NCBI RefSeq assembly: GCF_000496735.2
Contig: NZ_AYLO01000090.1
Span: 1-56,027 of the forward strand
Source: Methyloglobulus morosus KoM1
GTDB taxonomy: Bacteria; Pseudomonadota; Gammaproteobacteria; Methylococcales; Methylomonadaceae
Length of the DNA: 56,027 nucleotides
Direction: 5' to 3'
Position numbers and translations under genes: made by a program. The notes under the pieces are model-generated. The model worked only from the letters and a program-made list of their open reading frames with translations, was not told the DNA's origin and did no database searches. Each line of letters begins with the position of its first letter. Position 1 is the stretch's first letter. Shown here piece after piece: positions 8,753 through 17,910 of this stretch.

Positions 8753-11700
8753 ATGATTCAAAACAGATTAATTAAAATAGCTTCATTTGTTCCGAACTTA
8801 CTTCAATCCCCCAGCGCTTGGTTTGGGCATTTGCCATTTGCAGCGTGGGTGATCCAAGAGGTTTCTCCAAAAATATTTGTCGAGCTAGGCACTCATTACG
8901 GGCATTCATATTTTTCATTTTGCCAATCGGTCGCCGAGACGGGGCTTTCAACTAAATGTTATGCCGTTGATACATGGCAGGGTGACGAACAAGCAGGGCA
9001 ATACACCGATGAGATTTTCGGTGGCGTGCATATGCACAACGAAAAACATTATGCTAAGTCCTCTCGTTTGTTGCGGATGACTTTTGATGATGCGGCATCG
9101 TATTTTTCGGATAAATCGATAGACTTATTGCACATTGATGGTTTGCACACTTACGAAGCAGTTTCCCACGATTTTGAAACCTGGTTACCTAAATTGGCAC
9201 CTGGTGCTGTTGTAATGTTTCACGACACCAATGTCCGCGAGCGCAGCTTTGGTGTGTGGAAACTCTGGGAAGAACTTCAAGCCCGTTATCCGAATAACCT
9301 GGAGTTTGTCCATTCACATGGGCTTGGTGTTTTACAGTTAAATGATATACCAGAAAATAATCAACTCTCATGGTTAAAACCCGATACCCCAGAAAAAAGG
9401 CAAGTAATAGATTACTTTACCTCTTTAGGCTTGAGGCAACTCGAGCGGTATGAGTTGTCAGTACTAAAGCAAGATGTTTCTAATTTAAATCAACACATTG
9501 CTAATCTTAATCAACACATTGTTAATCTTAATCAACACATTGTTAATCTCAATCAAACTGTTTCCGTTCAAATCGCTAATTTTAACCAAACTGTTGCCGA
9601 ATACGATAGCAACATTGCCAACCTCCAGCAAAGACTAACAAAGCGTAATCAGTTAGTTGCAAAATTATATGCCTCAACCAGTTGGCGAATTACGAGTCCA
9701 ATCCGTTTTGTCGGACACCAGATAATGCGCGTCAAACGCGTCATAAAACTACTTGGACCTGCCGTAAAACTAAGCGGCGGCATGACAAATGCAACCATGA
9801 AAGCGATTAAGCTATTCCAGACAGAAGGATTAGCAGGCATCAAACGTGGTTTCAGGTTAGCCGCTCAATCGCAACGACCTATTCAAAAGGCAGCTTCCGA
9901 TGAATCGGGTAGAAACAATTACGCTGAGTGGATACGGCTTTATGATACGTTGACTGATGAAATTCGCGCTATATTGCGCAAACGCGTTGATGAGATGCCG
10001 AATAAGCCGCTTATATCGGTAGTCATGCCTGTCTACAACCCAAAGCCCGGATGGCTAATAGAGGTAATAGAGTCGGTACGCAGCCAAATTTATCCACATT
10101 GGGAATTTTGTATCGCCGATGATGCGTCTACTGACAGCGCTATCCGCCCTATTTTGGAACGCTATGCCAAAGAAGATCAGCGTATCAAGGTTGTGTACCG
10201 CGAACAAAATGGACACATTTCAGCCGCTACCAACAGCGCCCTTGAATTGGTTACCGGAGAATGGGTCGCCTTGTTAGACCATGATGACTTATTAAGTGAA
10301 CATGCCTTATTTTGGGTGGCAGATGCCATTTGCCAAAATCCAGATGTCCGCCTGATTTATTCTGATGAAGACAAAGTTGATGAATTAGGCAGAAGGTTCG
10401 CCCCACATTTTAAAAGCGACTGGAATGTGGATTTATTTTATTCATACAATATGATCTCGCACCTTGGGATTTATCATACAGACCATCTCAAGGTATTGGG
10501 TGGTTTTAGGGTAGGTTTTGAAGGTGCACAAGATTATGATTTAGCCTTACGTTATATTGAAAGAATCAAACCTGAACAAATTTATCATATACCTAGAGTC
10601 CTTTATCATTGGCGCGTGCATGCCGAGAGCACCGCGCAATCAACTGCTTCAAAACCTTATGCGATGCTAGCGGGGGTAAGAGCGTTGAATGAGAACTTTC
10701 AGAGGCAACAGATAAATGCTAAAGCTGAGTTGATTGCCCATTGGTATCGAATTCACTACTCATTACCCGATAATCCACCGTTAGTCAGTTTAGTTATTCC
10801 TACCAGGAACGGTTTGCAACTGCTTCAACAATGTGTTGTAAGTATTCTTGATAAAACGACTTACCCTAAATATGAAATACTGATTGTCGATAACGGTTCA
10901 GATGATCCTGCGACTCTTCAGTATCTAAACGAACTAAAACTTGAATCACGCATAAGGGTAGTTCGCGATGCCCGTCCTTTCAATTATTCTGCGCTGAATA
11001 ATGCTGCCGTAAAATTAGCACGGGGCGAGATAATCGGATTACTCAACAATGATCTGGAAGTTATCTCCCCCGAGTGGCTGACAGAGATGGTCAGTATCGC
11101 CTTGCAGCCTAGTGTAGGCGCAGTGGGCGCCAGATTGTGGTATCCCAACAATACATTGCAACATGGTGGTGTAGTTTTAGGCGTCGGTGGCGTAGCGGGA
11201 CATTCGCACAAACACCTGCCAAAGAGAAAGATTGGTTATATGGGTCGTGCAAGTATCATCCAGAGTTTTTCAGCAGTAACAGGCGCTTGCATGGTAATTC
11301 GTAAGGCGATTTACGAAGAAGTTAATGGTTTAAATGAAACTGAACTTGAGGTTGCCTTCAATGATGTCGATTTTTGCCTACGCGTAAGGGAAGCGGGTTA
11401 TCGCAACATTTGGACTCCTTATGCTGAGTTGTATCACCATGAGTCTGCAACGCGTGGTGACGAGGACACGCTAGAAAAACAGAAGAGATTTTCCAAAGAA
11501 GTGCAGTACATGAATGACAACTGGGATGGTTTTTTAGTGAATGATCCGGCGTATAGCCCTAACTTGACTTTGAAATATGAAGATTTTAGTTATGCTTGGC
11601 CGCCCAGGGTAGAAATATTGACTTCACAGGCAGAAGAAACCGTGTCGGTTTTGAATAGACAAGAAAAGGCTTTATTCATGATTGACAAAAATGGTTTGGG

Positions 11701-12469
11701 TTTAGAAATTGGCCCCAGCCATAACCCGATGGCTCCCAAAAAACGAGGATTTAATGTTCAAGTTCTGGACCATATCTCAGCAGATGAGTTGCGTACAAAG
11801 TACAAAGACCACGAAGTAGTACTGGAAAATATTGAAGAAGTCGATTTTGTTTGGCACGGAGAGCCGCTCCATGAATCAGTGGGGCAGGAGGAGTGTTATG
11901 ACTGGATCATTGCCAGTCATGTTATTGAGCACACTCCGGATATGATTACATTTCTTAAAGAATGTGAGCGATTGCTGAAACCCAATGGGGTTCTATCCTT
12001 GGTAATTCCAGATAAACGCTATTGTTTCGATTATTTCAACCCTGTTACATGGACAGGTGAACTGCTTGATGCCTATGAGCAAAGAAGGAAGCGGCCGAGC
12101 CCTGGAAAGGTTTTTGAGCATTATGCCGGCGCTTCGAAGCGTAATGGTCATATTGCTTGGGGGCAAGGTGATACAGATACAGGAACATTTTCACTGTTGC
12201 ACAACATCGATCAAGCGCGCGACGAGTGGGAAATGGCAAGAACTACTACTGAATATATGGATGTTCATAATTGGCGGTTTACGCCCAGCAGTTTTCGTTT
12301 GATTTTGGCTGATCTCCAAACTCTTGGTCTGACAGGGCTGTCTGTAGCCAAAGAATTTGATACAGTAGGTTGTGAATTTCATGTTACTTTGCGGAAAACT
12401 ACCCCAGCCATTTCCTCAAATCGTTTGGAATTGCTAAATGCAGCTAGCACAGACGGTTTTGGAGTTTAA
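8753..12469 (+). CDS. Methyltransferase-coiled coil-GT2-GT2-methyltransferase fusion
   Basis: A 1238-residue multidomain glycan enzyme. Residues about 25-190 form a Methyltransf_24-type domain with EvxG motif FVELGTHYG (Glu44) and the likely metal/catalytic residues Asp73, Asp129, His132, Asp140, His157 and Asp158. Residues 235-310 are a coiled coil built on tandem NLNQHIV heptads. Two GT2 domains follow, starting at Pro419 (PLISVVMPVYN, with LLDHDD) and Pro676 (PLVSLVIPTRN, with LLNNDLEV and FNDVDFCLRVREAG). From about residue 984 there is a second methyltransferase (LEIGPSHNP, IIASHVIEH, LKPNGVLSLVIPDKRYCFDYF). It likely adds two sugars and methylates them. The layout recalls the chain terminator WbdD, in which methyltransferase and coiled coil set chain length; this comparison is mine. 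Confidence 0.9.
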   Translation: MIQNRLIKIASFVPNLLQSPSAWFGHLPFAAWVIQEVSPKIFVELGTHYGHSYFSFCQSVAETGLSTKCYAVDTWQGDEQAGQYTDEIFGGVHMHNEKHYAKSSRLLRMTFDDAASYFSDKSIDLLHIDGLHTYEAVSHDFETWLPKLAPGAVVMFHDTNVRERSFGVWKLWEELQARYPNNLEFVHSHGLGVLQLNDIPENNQLSWLKPDTPEKRQVIDYFTSLGLRQLERYELSVLKQDVSNLNQHIANLNQHIVNLNQHIVNLNQTVSVQIANFNQTVAEYDSNIANLQQRLTKRNQLVAKLYASTSWRITSPIRFVGHQIMRVKRVIKLLGPAVKLSGGMTNATMKAIKLFQTEGLAGIKRGFRLAAQSQRPIQKAASDESGRNNYAEWIRLYDTLTDEIRAILRKRVDEMPNKPLISVVMPVYNPKPGWLIEVIESVRSQIYPHWEFCIADDASTDSAIRPILERYAKEDQRIKVVYREQNGHISAATNSALELVTGEWVALLDHDDLLSEHALFWVADAICQNPDVRLIYSDEDKVDELGRRFAPHFKSDWNVDLFYSYNMISHLGIYHTDHLKVLGGFRVGFEGAQDYDLALRYIERIKPEQIYHIPRVLYHWRVHAESTAQSTASKPYAMLAGVRALNENFQRQQINAKAELIAHWYRIHYSLPDNPPLVSLVIPTRNGLQLLQQCVVSILDKTTYPKYEILIVDNGSDDPATLQYLNELKLESRIRVVRDARPFNYSALNNAAVKLARGEIIGLLNNDLEVISPEWLTEMVSIALQPSVGAVGARLWYPNNTLQHGGVVLGVGGVAGHSHKHLPKRKIGYMGRASIIQSFSAVTGACMVIRKAIYEEVNGLNETELEVAFNDVDFCLRVREAGYRNIWTPYAELYHHESATRGDEDTLEKQKRFSKEVQYMNDNWDGFLVNDPAYSPNLTLKYEDFSYAWPPRVEILTSQAEETVSVLNRQEKALFMIDKNGLGLEIGPSHNPMAPKKRGFNVQVLDHISADELRTKYKDHEVVLENIEEVDFVWHGEPLHESVGQEECYDWIIASHVIEHTPDMITFLKECERLLKPNGVLSLVIPDKRYCFDYFNPVTWTGELLDAYEQRRKRPSPGKVFEHYAGASKRNGHIAWGQGDTDTGTFSLLHNIDQARDEWEMARTTTEYMDVHNWRFTPSSFRLILADLQTLGLTGLSVAKEFDTVGCEFHVTLRKTTPAISSNRLELLNAASTDGFGV
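9482..9565 (+). repeat. 21-bp tandem repeat encoding coiled-coil heptads
   Basis: Four consecutive 21-base units (9482-9502, 9503-9523, 9524-9544, 9545-9565) encode NLNQHIA, NLNQHIV, NLNQHIV and NLNQTVS. The second and third are almost identical at DNA level. Leu and Ile/Val fall in a 4-3 spacing, as in a coiled coil. In-frame gain or loss of a unit would lengthen or shorten the coil by two turns without breaking the frame. Confidence 0.9.
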
Positions 12470-12543
12470 GGCGTAGTGGTTCTGAGCGTAGGGTCACTCC
12501 GTGGGTTGTGAAATTAATTTGCCGTTTGGCGAGAAGTTTGTGA

Positions 12544-15063
12544 ATGCCTAAAATCTTTCGATTTCAATCACTATTAGCGTTTCTGTTTTTTTTAATTTAT
12601 CTAATGCTGGGTTCGACTCAGTCCATTGCTGAACCTAAGCAAGTGCCCCAATCAGAAATTCAAGGTTATGTCGATTCGTTTGTCGCAGATGGAGATAAAA
12701 TTGTTGCGCAAGGTTGGGTAGCGGCACAAAATTCTGGGAACAAAATCGTATCGCTTTCTGTTTGGCTTGGCAATACCATGATTTACGAAGGAGATTTTAA
12801 ACAATTTGAACGTCCAGATGTTGTTAAATCAATGGGTCGTAGTGATTGGCTTAAATCTGGTTGGCGTATTAATACGAAATTGCCTAGTAATTTAAAAGTG
12901 GGTGAATATTCCGTCAAGGTGTTGGCGAAACTTGATAATGGCATTGAGAAGGGATTAGTTTTAAATCACCAGGTTAATCAGGTTGTCGTTAATGGAGGTT
13001 TGCATCATTCTCGCCTAGTTGTCGAGGGTACAAGGTATATTTTAATCGTCATGCTAACCTTGCTTGGCATAGGATATTTACAGGCAGATCGTTTAGCAGG
13101 GCTGCTTTCTTCTAAAACCAATAAGCTGATTAAGCCACCTGTATTGTTTGGCTTCACTTTACTCCTTTGCTTTGGGGTTTTGATTTGTTTGGGGATTACT
13201 GGATCATCATTCAAAGTTGGGCTTGAGCATACTCCTTTCGTACATTCAGATGTGAAGAATGTTTGGGGCGAAGATCGGCCTATTCGCTCTGATGAGTGGG
13301 TGGTGGCTACGCCTTGGGCAATTGCCCAATATAATCATCGCCCACAATTCCCGGTGGTTAATGCAAATATTGGCGAAGATGGTCAAAACATGCTTGTTTT
13401 TCAACTGCCAGGAGTACCGGTAGCGCATATTTCATCAATAGCTAAACCAGCCACTTGGGGTTTTTTTATCTTCGACCTGAAAAGGGCGTTATCTTGGTAT
13501 TGGTGTTTTCCAATATTCGCTTGCTTGTTTGCACTCTGGGGTGTTGTTGGTTTACTTTTGCCCGGTAACTGGAAATCGAGCTTTTTAATCGCTTTGTGGT
13601 TTAGTGTATCGCCTTATGTGGCCGTTTGGTCTAATTGGCCTGCATACGCCGTATTTTTTCCAAGCCTTGCATTCATATCCGCCATCGGAATTTTGCGATC
13701 AAAAAGTAAATATCATCAATTGGCTTTAGGTTGTGTTTTAGGGTTAGCTATGGCTGGCTTCGTTTTAATTCTCTACCCGCCTTGGCAAATACCTTTGGCG
13801 TATTTATTTATTGCGTTATCCATAGCTATTGTAGTTCGTGATAAGCTATACAATAATTTTAACAAATTCAGCCTATTATCTTACGGCTTTGCAATTTTAC
13901 TTGCGAGCTTTCTCCTGTGGGAATGGTGGTTAGATGCATGTCTGGCTGTTAAAACACTTCTTTCCACAATATATCCCGGACAAAGAAGCATGGTTTTGGG
14001 AGGAAGCGTTTCGTTATCAGATTTACTACGCGGGTTCACTAACATAGTTACATTGTATAAAATAGAGGGCGATTATAGCAATCAGTGTGAAATAGCGTCT
14101 TTTGCCTACATGCTATTACCGCTAATCTTATTACTTGTTATTCGGGGATTCCAAAATGCAATTGGTGCCATTGAGATAGCTCTTGCAATATCAATAGCCA
14201 TAATTTTATATTTTTCGTTCATTGGCCTGCCTGCTGAAGCGGCTCAGTTTTCGCTATGGGGACGTGTCCCACCCCAAAGGGCAGATATAGCTTTGGGGCT
14301 ATCTTACATAATTCTAAGTGGAATGCTGCTTTCATCTAGCCTCAAGACCATTCAAGATACAGTACCAATCAAGATATTGGTTTTTGGGGTTGCTATGTTA
14401 TGGTCGATCATAGTCCTGCGTAGTGTTGCACACCTTCCTGAAGGCGTACTCTCAGGCTTCTCACCTGGAGTGCTTGCTGGGCTGTTTATTGTTATTGCAG
14501 TTGCTGGTTATTGGTTGGCTATGGGTAAATTTAAGGAGTTCATCTACCTTAATTTGGCATTGTCAGTGGCAACGATAGGACCTTTTAACCCAATTAGAAT
14601 AGCACCTCATAGTGTTGCTGCTGTAATACCTATTCATAGTTTCAAAGAAAAGAAAGCAAGTCATGATTCAAGCCAGCGGATACTAGTGCTTGAAACACAA
14701 ATCCCAGCAATGTATCTATTGGCTAGTGGACTTTCTGTAGTGAATGGTGTATTCAATTATCCCCAGAATTCTTTGTGGGGGCGGCTAGATGTTAATCGCA
14801 CAGAGTCGGACAAATACAATCGATATCAACACCTTGTTTTTTCAGGCGGTGTTGTTGGGAACATAGATAAATATCGTATTGAGTCTCCCTCAGCAGTTGT
14901 GGTTCAGGTCATGATTGATCTAGAACTCTTTGATTTCCGTAAGACCGGCGCTGGGTTTCTGGTAGCTCCTGAACGCGACGAAAGGGCGTTGCGAAATAAT
15001 CCTGCTTTGACCTACATAAAGAATCAGAAGGGATGGTCATGGTTTCAGGTTTTAGGAGCCTAA
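12544..15063 (+). CDS. Large polytopic membrane protein, possible GT-C-type
   Basis: An 839-residue protein with a signal-like N-terminus (hydrophobic residues 8-28), an extracytoplasmic beta-rich domain (about 35-150, with the pattern GYVDSF...VAQGWVAA...FERPDVV...SGWRI), and then about 12 hydrophobic segments from residue 165 to 670 (for example ILIVMLTLLGIGYL, FALWGVVGLLLPG, FSPGVLAGLFIVIAVAGYWLAMG), ending in a soluble tail. I do not recognise a named family with certainty. The layout resembles membrane glycosyltransferases that use polyprenyl-phosphate sugars. The nearby GtrB-like enzyme and GtrA make that reading attractive, but no catalytic motif was proven. Confidence 0.7.
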   Translation: MPKIFRFQSLLAFLFFLIYLMLGSTQSIAEPKQVPQSEIQGYVDSFVADGDKIVAQGWVAAQNSGNKIVSLSVWLGNTMIYEGDFKQFERPDVVKSMGRSDWLKSGWRINTKLPSNLKVGEYSVKVLAKLDNGIEKGLVLNHQVNQVVVNGGLHHSRLVVEGTRYILIVMLTLLGIGYLQADRLAGLLSSKTNKLIKPPVLFGFTLLLCFGVLICLGITGSSFKVGLEHTPFVHSDVKNVWGEDRPIRSDEWVVATPWAIAQYNHRPQFPVVNANIGEDGQNMLVFQLPGVPVAHISSIAKPATWGFFIFDLKRALSWYWCFPIFACLFALWGVVGLLLPGNWKSSFLIALWFSVSPYVAVWSNWPAYAVFFPSLAFISAIGILRSKSKYHQLALGCVLGLAMAGFVLILYPPWQIPLAYLFIALSIAIVVRDKLYNNFNKFSLLSYGFAILLASFLLWEWWLDACLAVKTLLSTIYPGQRSMVLGGSVSLSDLLRGFTNIVTLYKIEGDYSNQCEIASFAYMLLPLILLLVIRGFQNAIGAIEIALAISIAIILYFSFIGLPAEAAQFSLWGRVPPQRADIALGLSYIILSGMLLSSSLKTIQDTVPIKILVFGVAMLWSIIVLRSVAHLPEGVLSGFSPGVLAGLFIVIAVAGYWLAMGKFKEFIYLNLALSVATIGPFNPIRIAPHSVAAVIPIHSFKEKKASHDSSQRILVLETQIPAMYLLASGLSVVNGVFNYPQNSLWGRLDVNRTESDKYNRYQHLVFSGGVVGNIDKYRIESPSAVVVQVMIDLELFDFRKTGAGFLVAPERDERALRNNPALTYIKNQKGWSWFQVLGA

Positions 15064-16119
15064 ATGCCAATTAAAACGGAACTACATTCAAGCAAAGTGG
15101 GTGACACTTTAAGTAAAACTATCGCAATTACTGGTGCTGCGGGTGCATTGGGGCAATCTTTGGTAGTCTATCTAAAATCAATAGGATGTGCTGTTAGAAT
15201 CCTTGTCACACCGAACGATAATGTTACCCAGTTGAAAGACTTAGTCGATCATCTGGTAGTCGGTTCCGTTGAAGACGAGAGGTGCTGTGATGAGCTTTTA
15301 CAAAATGCAGATGCGGTCATTAATTGTGCGGCTCTACTTCCGTCGTCATTGCATCTGGGCGAACAAAAGTTTTTATCGGTGAATGTAGACGGAGCTATGA
15401 ATATACTACGTGCGGCAGAAAGGCAGGGAGTCATCCGAGCAGTTTTTCTTTCTACAATAGGTGTTATTGATCATACGCTAAAGCGAACCATGCACGATCT
15501 TTTTGATTACAGAACTCAGTTTTTAGATTCCTACAGCCTTTCGAAGATCGAGTTGGAGAAGCGCCTTTTACTACAAGTACCAAAAACCCCTGTTAAGATT
15601 CTCATCGTGAGACCGGCATTTATCTACGGACCAAAATCGGTGGGTTTATGGAAGCCAATCCTGGATCAGATAAAGTCAGGGATCTTTAAGATACTCGGAA
15701 ACGGGGAAGCATTGTTCCCAGTGGTGTTTGAGGATGATCTAGCTCAGTACATCTCGCAACTGCTTTTTGACGAAGAGGCCTTCGGAAAGAGTTCGGTTGT
15801 TATTACGGCCGGCCCTCATCAATTGTCAACAAAACTCTTGTTCGATACAATCGCGGAGGTATTACGTTGTCGCCAACCAAGCAAGGTTTCAGTCCGATTA
15901 GCTTATTTTTGCGCGAGCATTGCAGATCGAATGCCTAAATGGATGCGCTTCGGCCCCCTTGCGCTCCTAACCAGGAGACGGGTAAAAGAGTATTCTGTTG
16001 GTTATGACCTTAGTCATATTTTGAACGAATCCAGCTTTGGGTTTGACGGAAGAACACCCCTTCGGCAAGGAATAGAGCGGATGGTAAAAGCCTACAATGA
16101 AGAAGGATTTAGTACATGA
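15064..16119 (+). CDS. NAD(P)-dependent sugar epimerase/dehydratase (SDR-extended)
   Basis: A 351-residue SDR-extended protein. The dinucleotide motif TGAAGALG lies near residues 24-31, after an N-terminal extension of about 20 residues, and the catalytic Tyr-x3-Lys is in YSLSK. The central VFLSTIGVID strand carries the active-site Ser/Thr. It overlaps the next SDR gene by four bases (ATGA) and follows the membrane protein gene directly. It likely modifies a nucleotide sugar, or possibly a lipid-linked sugar, for this sub-block; the substrate cannot be named from sequence. Confidence 0.8.
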   Translation: MPIKTELHSSKVGDTLSKTIAITGAAGALGQSLVVYLKSIGCAVRILVTPNDNVTQLKDLVDHLVVGSVEDERCCDELLQNADAVINCAALLPSSLHLGEQKFLSVNVDGAMNILRAAERQGVIRAVFLSTIGVIDHTLKRTMHDLFDYRTQFLDSYSLSKIELEKRLLLQVPKTPVKILIVRPAFIYGPKSVGLWKPILDQIKSGIFKILGNGEALFPVVFEDDLAQYISQLLFDEEAFGKSSVVITAGPHQLSTKLLFDTIAEVLRCRQPSKVSVRLAYFCASIADRMPKWMRFGPLALLTRRRVKEYSVGYDLSHILNESSFGFDGRTPLRQGIERMVKAYNEEGFST

Positions 16120-17105
16120 GCTTTTTTGATGGCCAGATCCTTGTTACGGGTGCAAATGGCCATATCGGCACGAATCTAGTGCACGAACTTTTGGCTGAAA
16201 ATGAATCTGTTCGCATATTGGTCAGGAGCGGCTCAAATACAGATGCTTTCAAGGATCTTCCAGTCGAAGTGGTGCGAGGGGAAGTCTGCTCGCAGGATGA
16301 TTTCATGCGTGCGACTAAAGGAATTCGCTATGTTTTTCATCTAGCGTCACCAACGACAATTACTCCGGATTTGCCAAAAGTTATTAAAACTGGTATTCGT
16401 AATTTGCTTGGGGCATGCAAAAAGAACAACGTCGAAAAAGTTGTTTATACAAGTTCTGCGGTCACCATTGGCTTTTCTGCATCAAAAAAGCGGTTGATGA
16501 GCGAAGAAGATACTGACACTTTTATTCCAGCCAGCCCCTACCATGTGGCAAAATATAATGCCGAAAAGGAACTTTTGAGCTTGTCGGATCATTTGCCGTT
16601 TTCCCTAGTTACTGTTAATCCGACGACTGTGATTGGTCGCTTCGACTCAAAGATTACTCCGAGCACTATGCCTGCTCACCTTGCACGAAAAGCGGGGCTT
16701 AAAGTTTGGTTTGATTCCGGCATTACCGTTGCGCCAGTTCGTAACGTTGCAATTGGTCATATCCAAGCGATGAAGTTTGGAAAACGGAACAACCGCTATA
16801 TTTTAGGTGGAGAAAATCTTCTTATTAGGGAGTATTTTTCTCTAATTAATTCATTAAATCATCGGAAAGGCCCATTTGTTAAACTCCCTAACATTTTGAT
16901 GTACGGAGCTGGTGCTGCGTTTAGTATGGCTCAAGCACTCGGTTACAATGATGTGCCTTTTGACTATAGTCGAATCCGGGCACTGATTGGAAAATATGGA
17001 TTTTACTCCTCTATAAAAGCAACTAACGAACTAGGTTACGAACTTGGATCTGCTGAGTCTGCAATATCGGACTATTACACATGGTTAAATCAAACTGAAA
17101 GGTAA
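16116..17105 (+). CDS. NAD(P)-dependent SDR-extended oxidoreductase/epimerase
   Basis: A 329-residue paralogue-like neighbour of the preceding SDR, with TGANGHIG near residues 10-17, VYTSSAVTIGF as the active-site strand, and Tyr-x3-Lys in YHVAK. The sequence style (VVRGEVCSQDDFMRATKGIRYVFHLAS) is closer to dihydroflavonol-reductase/3-beta-HSD-like SDRs than to GalE, so a reductase role is possible. The two SDR genes are translationally coupled, suggesting consecutive steps on one substrate. Confidence 0.8.
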   Translation: MSFFDGQILVTGANGHIGTNLVHELLAENESVRILVRSGSNTDAFKDLPVEVVRGEVCSQDDFMRATKGIRYVFHLASPTTITPDLPKVIKTGIRNLLGACKKNNVEKVVYTSSAVTIGFSASKKRLMSEEDTDTFIPASPYHVAKYNAEKELLSLSDHLPFSLVTVNPTTVIGRFDSKITPSTMPAHLARKAGLKVWFDSGITVAPVRNVAIGHIQAMKFGKRNNRYILGGENLLIREYFSLINSLNHRKGPFVKLPNILMYGAGAAFSMAQALGYNDVPFDYSRIRALIGKYGFYSSIKATNELGYELGSAESAISDYYTWLNQTER

Positions 17106-17108
17106 TCA

Positions 17109-17822
17109 ATGGAATCAATACAATCTGAAGTGAATAAGAAAAAAAATGAAGATTTCTTCTTAAATCATCTCGATTCTTACAGAGATATGGTCAGCGATCT
17201 TGATACTTATAAGAATATTTTTCTCACTGTCAATGAAGAAGTAAATGGGGTCGATAGCCTGATCGATATTGGCAACGGTGGGGTTTTTGCTTATACGCCC
17301 TCGCTAGTAAACAAAATCACTGCGGTCGATTTGTTTCTTGATTCTTTAGATGCTTCGAAGTACCCATCAAATGTCCTGCTCAAGCAAGGAAACGCATTGG
17401 AACTTTCGGAACCTGATGATCACTATGATGCAGTATTAGTCGTTATGTTGATTCACCACCTTGTGGGTCGTAATGTTTTGGAAACGGAACAAAATCTCGG
17501 TAAGTGCCTTGGAGAATGTTACAGAGTTTTAAAGCCAGGTGGTAAACTTATTATTGTTGAGTCCTGCATACCGAGTTGGTTTTATTTCTTTGAAAAGCGG
17601 TTATTCCCAATTGCAAACTTTTTGATCTCAAAGTACATAACGCATCCCATGGCGTTTCAGTATCCACAAATAATGATTACAAAGGAAATCCAAAAACTTT
17701 TTGGTGCATGTGAGACAAAAGAAATTCCTAAAGGTCGGTATGTCATTCAACTTGGTTGGAAGGTACGATCGTTCCTGACGCCAGTGCAACCTTATTTGTT
17801 TACTACAAGAAAGATTCATTAG
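17109..17822 (+). CDS. Class I SAM-dependent methyltransferase
   Basis: A 237-residue methyltransferase. Motif I is LIDIGNGGVFAYTP, the acidic loop is AVDLFLDSLD, motif II is YDAVLVVMLIHHLVG, and motif III is YRVLKPGGKLIIVES. It follows the SDR pair after three bases and precedes the GtrB-like gene. The C-terminal third (FYFFEKRLFPIANFLISKYI) is rather hydrophobic and aromatic, so it may touch the membrane or a lipid-linked substrate. The acceptor is unknown. Confidence 0.8.
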   Translation: MESIQSEVNKKKNEDFFLNHLDSYRDMVSDLDTYKNIFLTVNEEVNGVDSLIDIGNGGVFAYTPSLVNKITAVDLFLDSLDASKYPSNVLLKQGNALELSEPDDHYDAVLVVMLIHHLVGRNVLETEQNLGKCLGECYRVLKPGGKLIIVESCIPSWFYFFEKRLFPIANFLISKYITHPMAFQYPQIMITKEIQKLFGACETKEIPKGRYVIQLGWKVRSFLTPVQPYLFTTRKIH

Positions 17823-17910
17823 AGGTTTACCGCTATTTGAATCCACAGGTTATAGCCACGCTCAACGCAAAAACTACTTTTAATGACCACTACTATTTCG
17901 AATATCCCAA

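Noticed and set aside
9482-9565. Repeated 21-bp units as a CRISPR-like array
   Set aside because: The units are contiguous without spacers and read in frame as coiled-coil heptads of the protein at 8753.
12544-15063. O-antigen polymerase or ligase (Wzy/WaaL)
   Set aside because: The protein has an extracytoplasmic beta domain ahead of its helices and no WaaL/Wzy signature I recognise, and export here is ABC-type.
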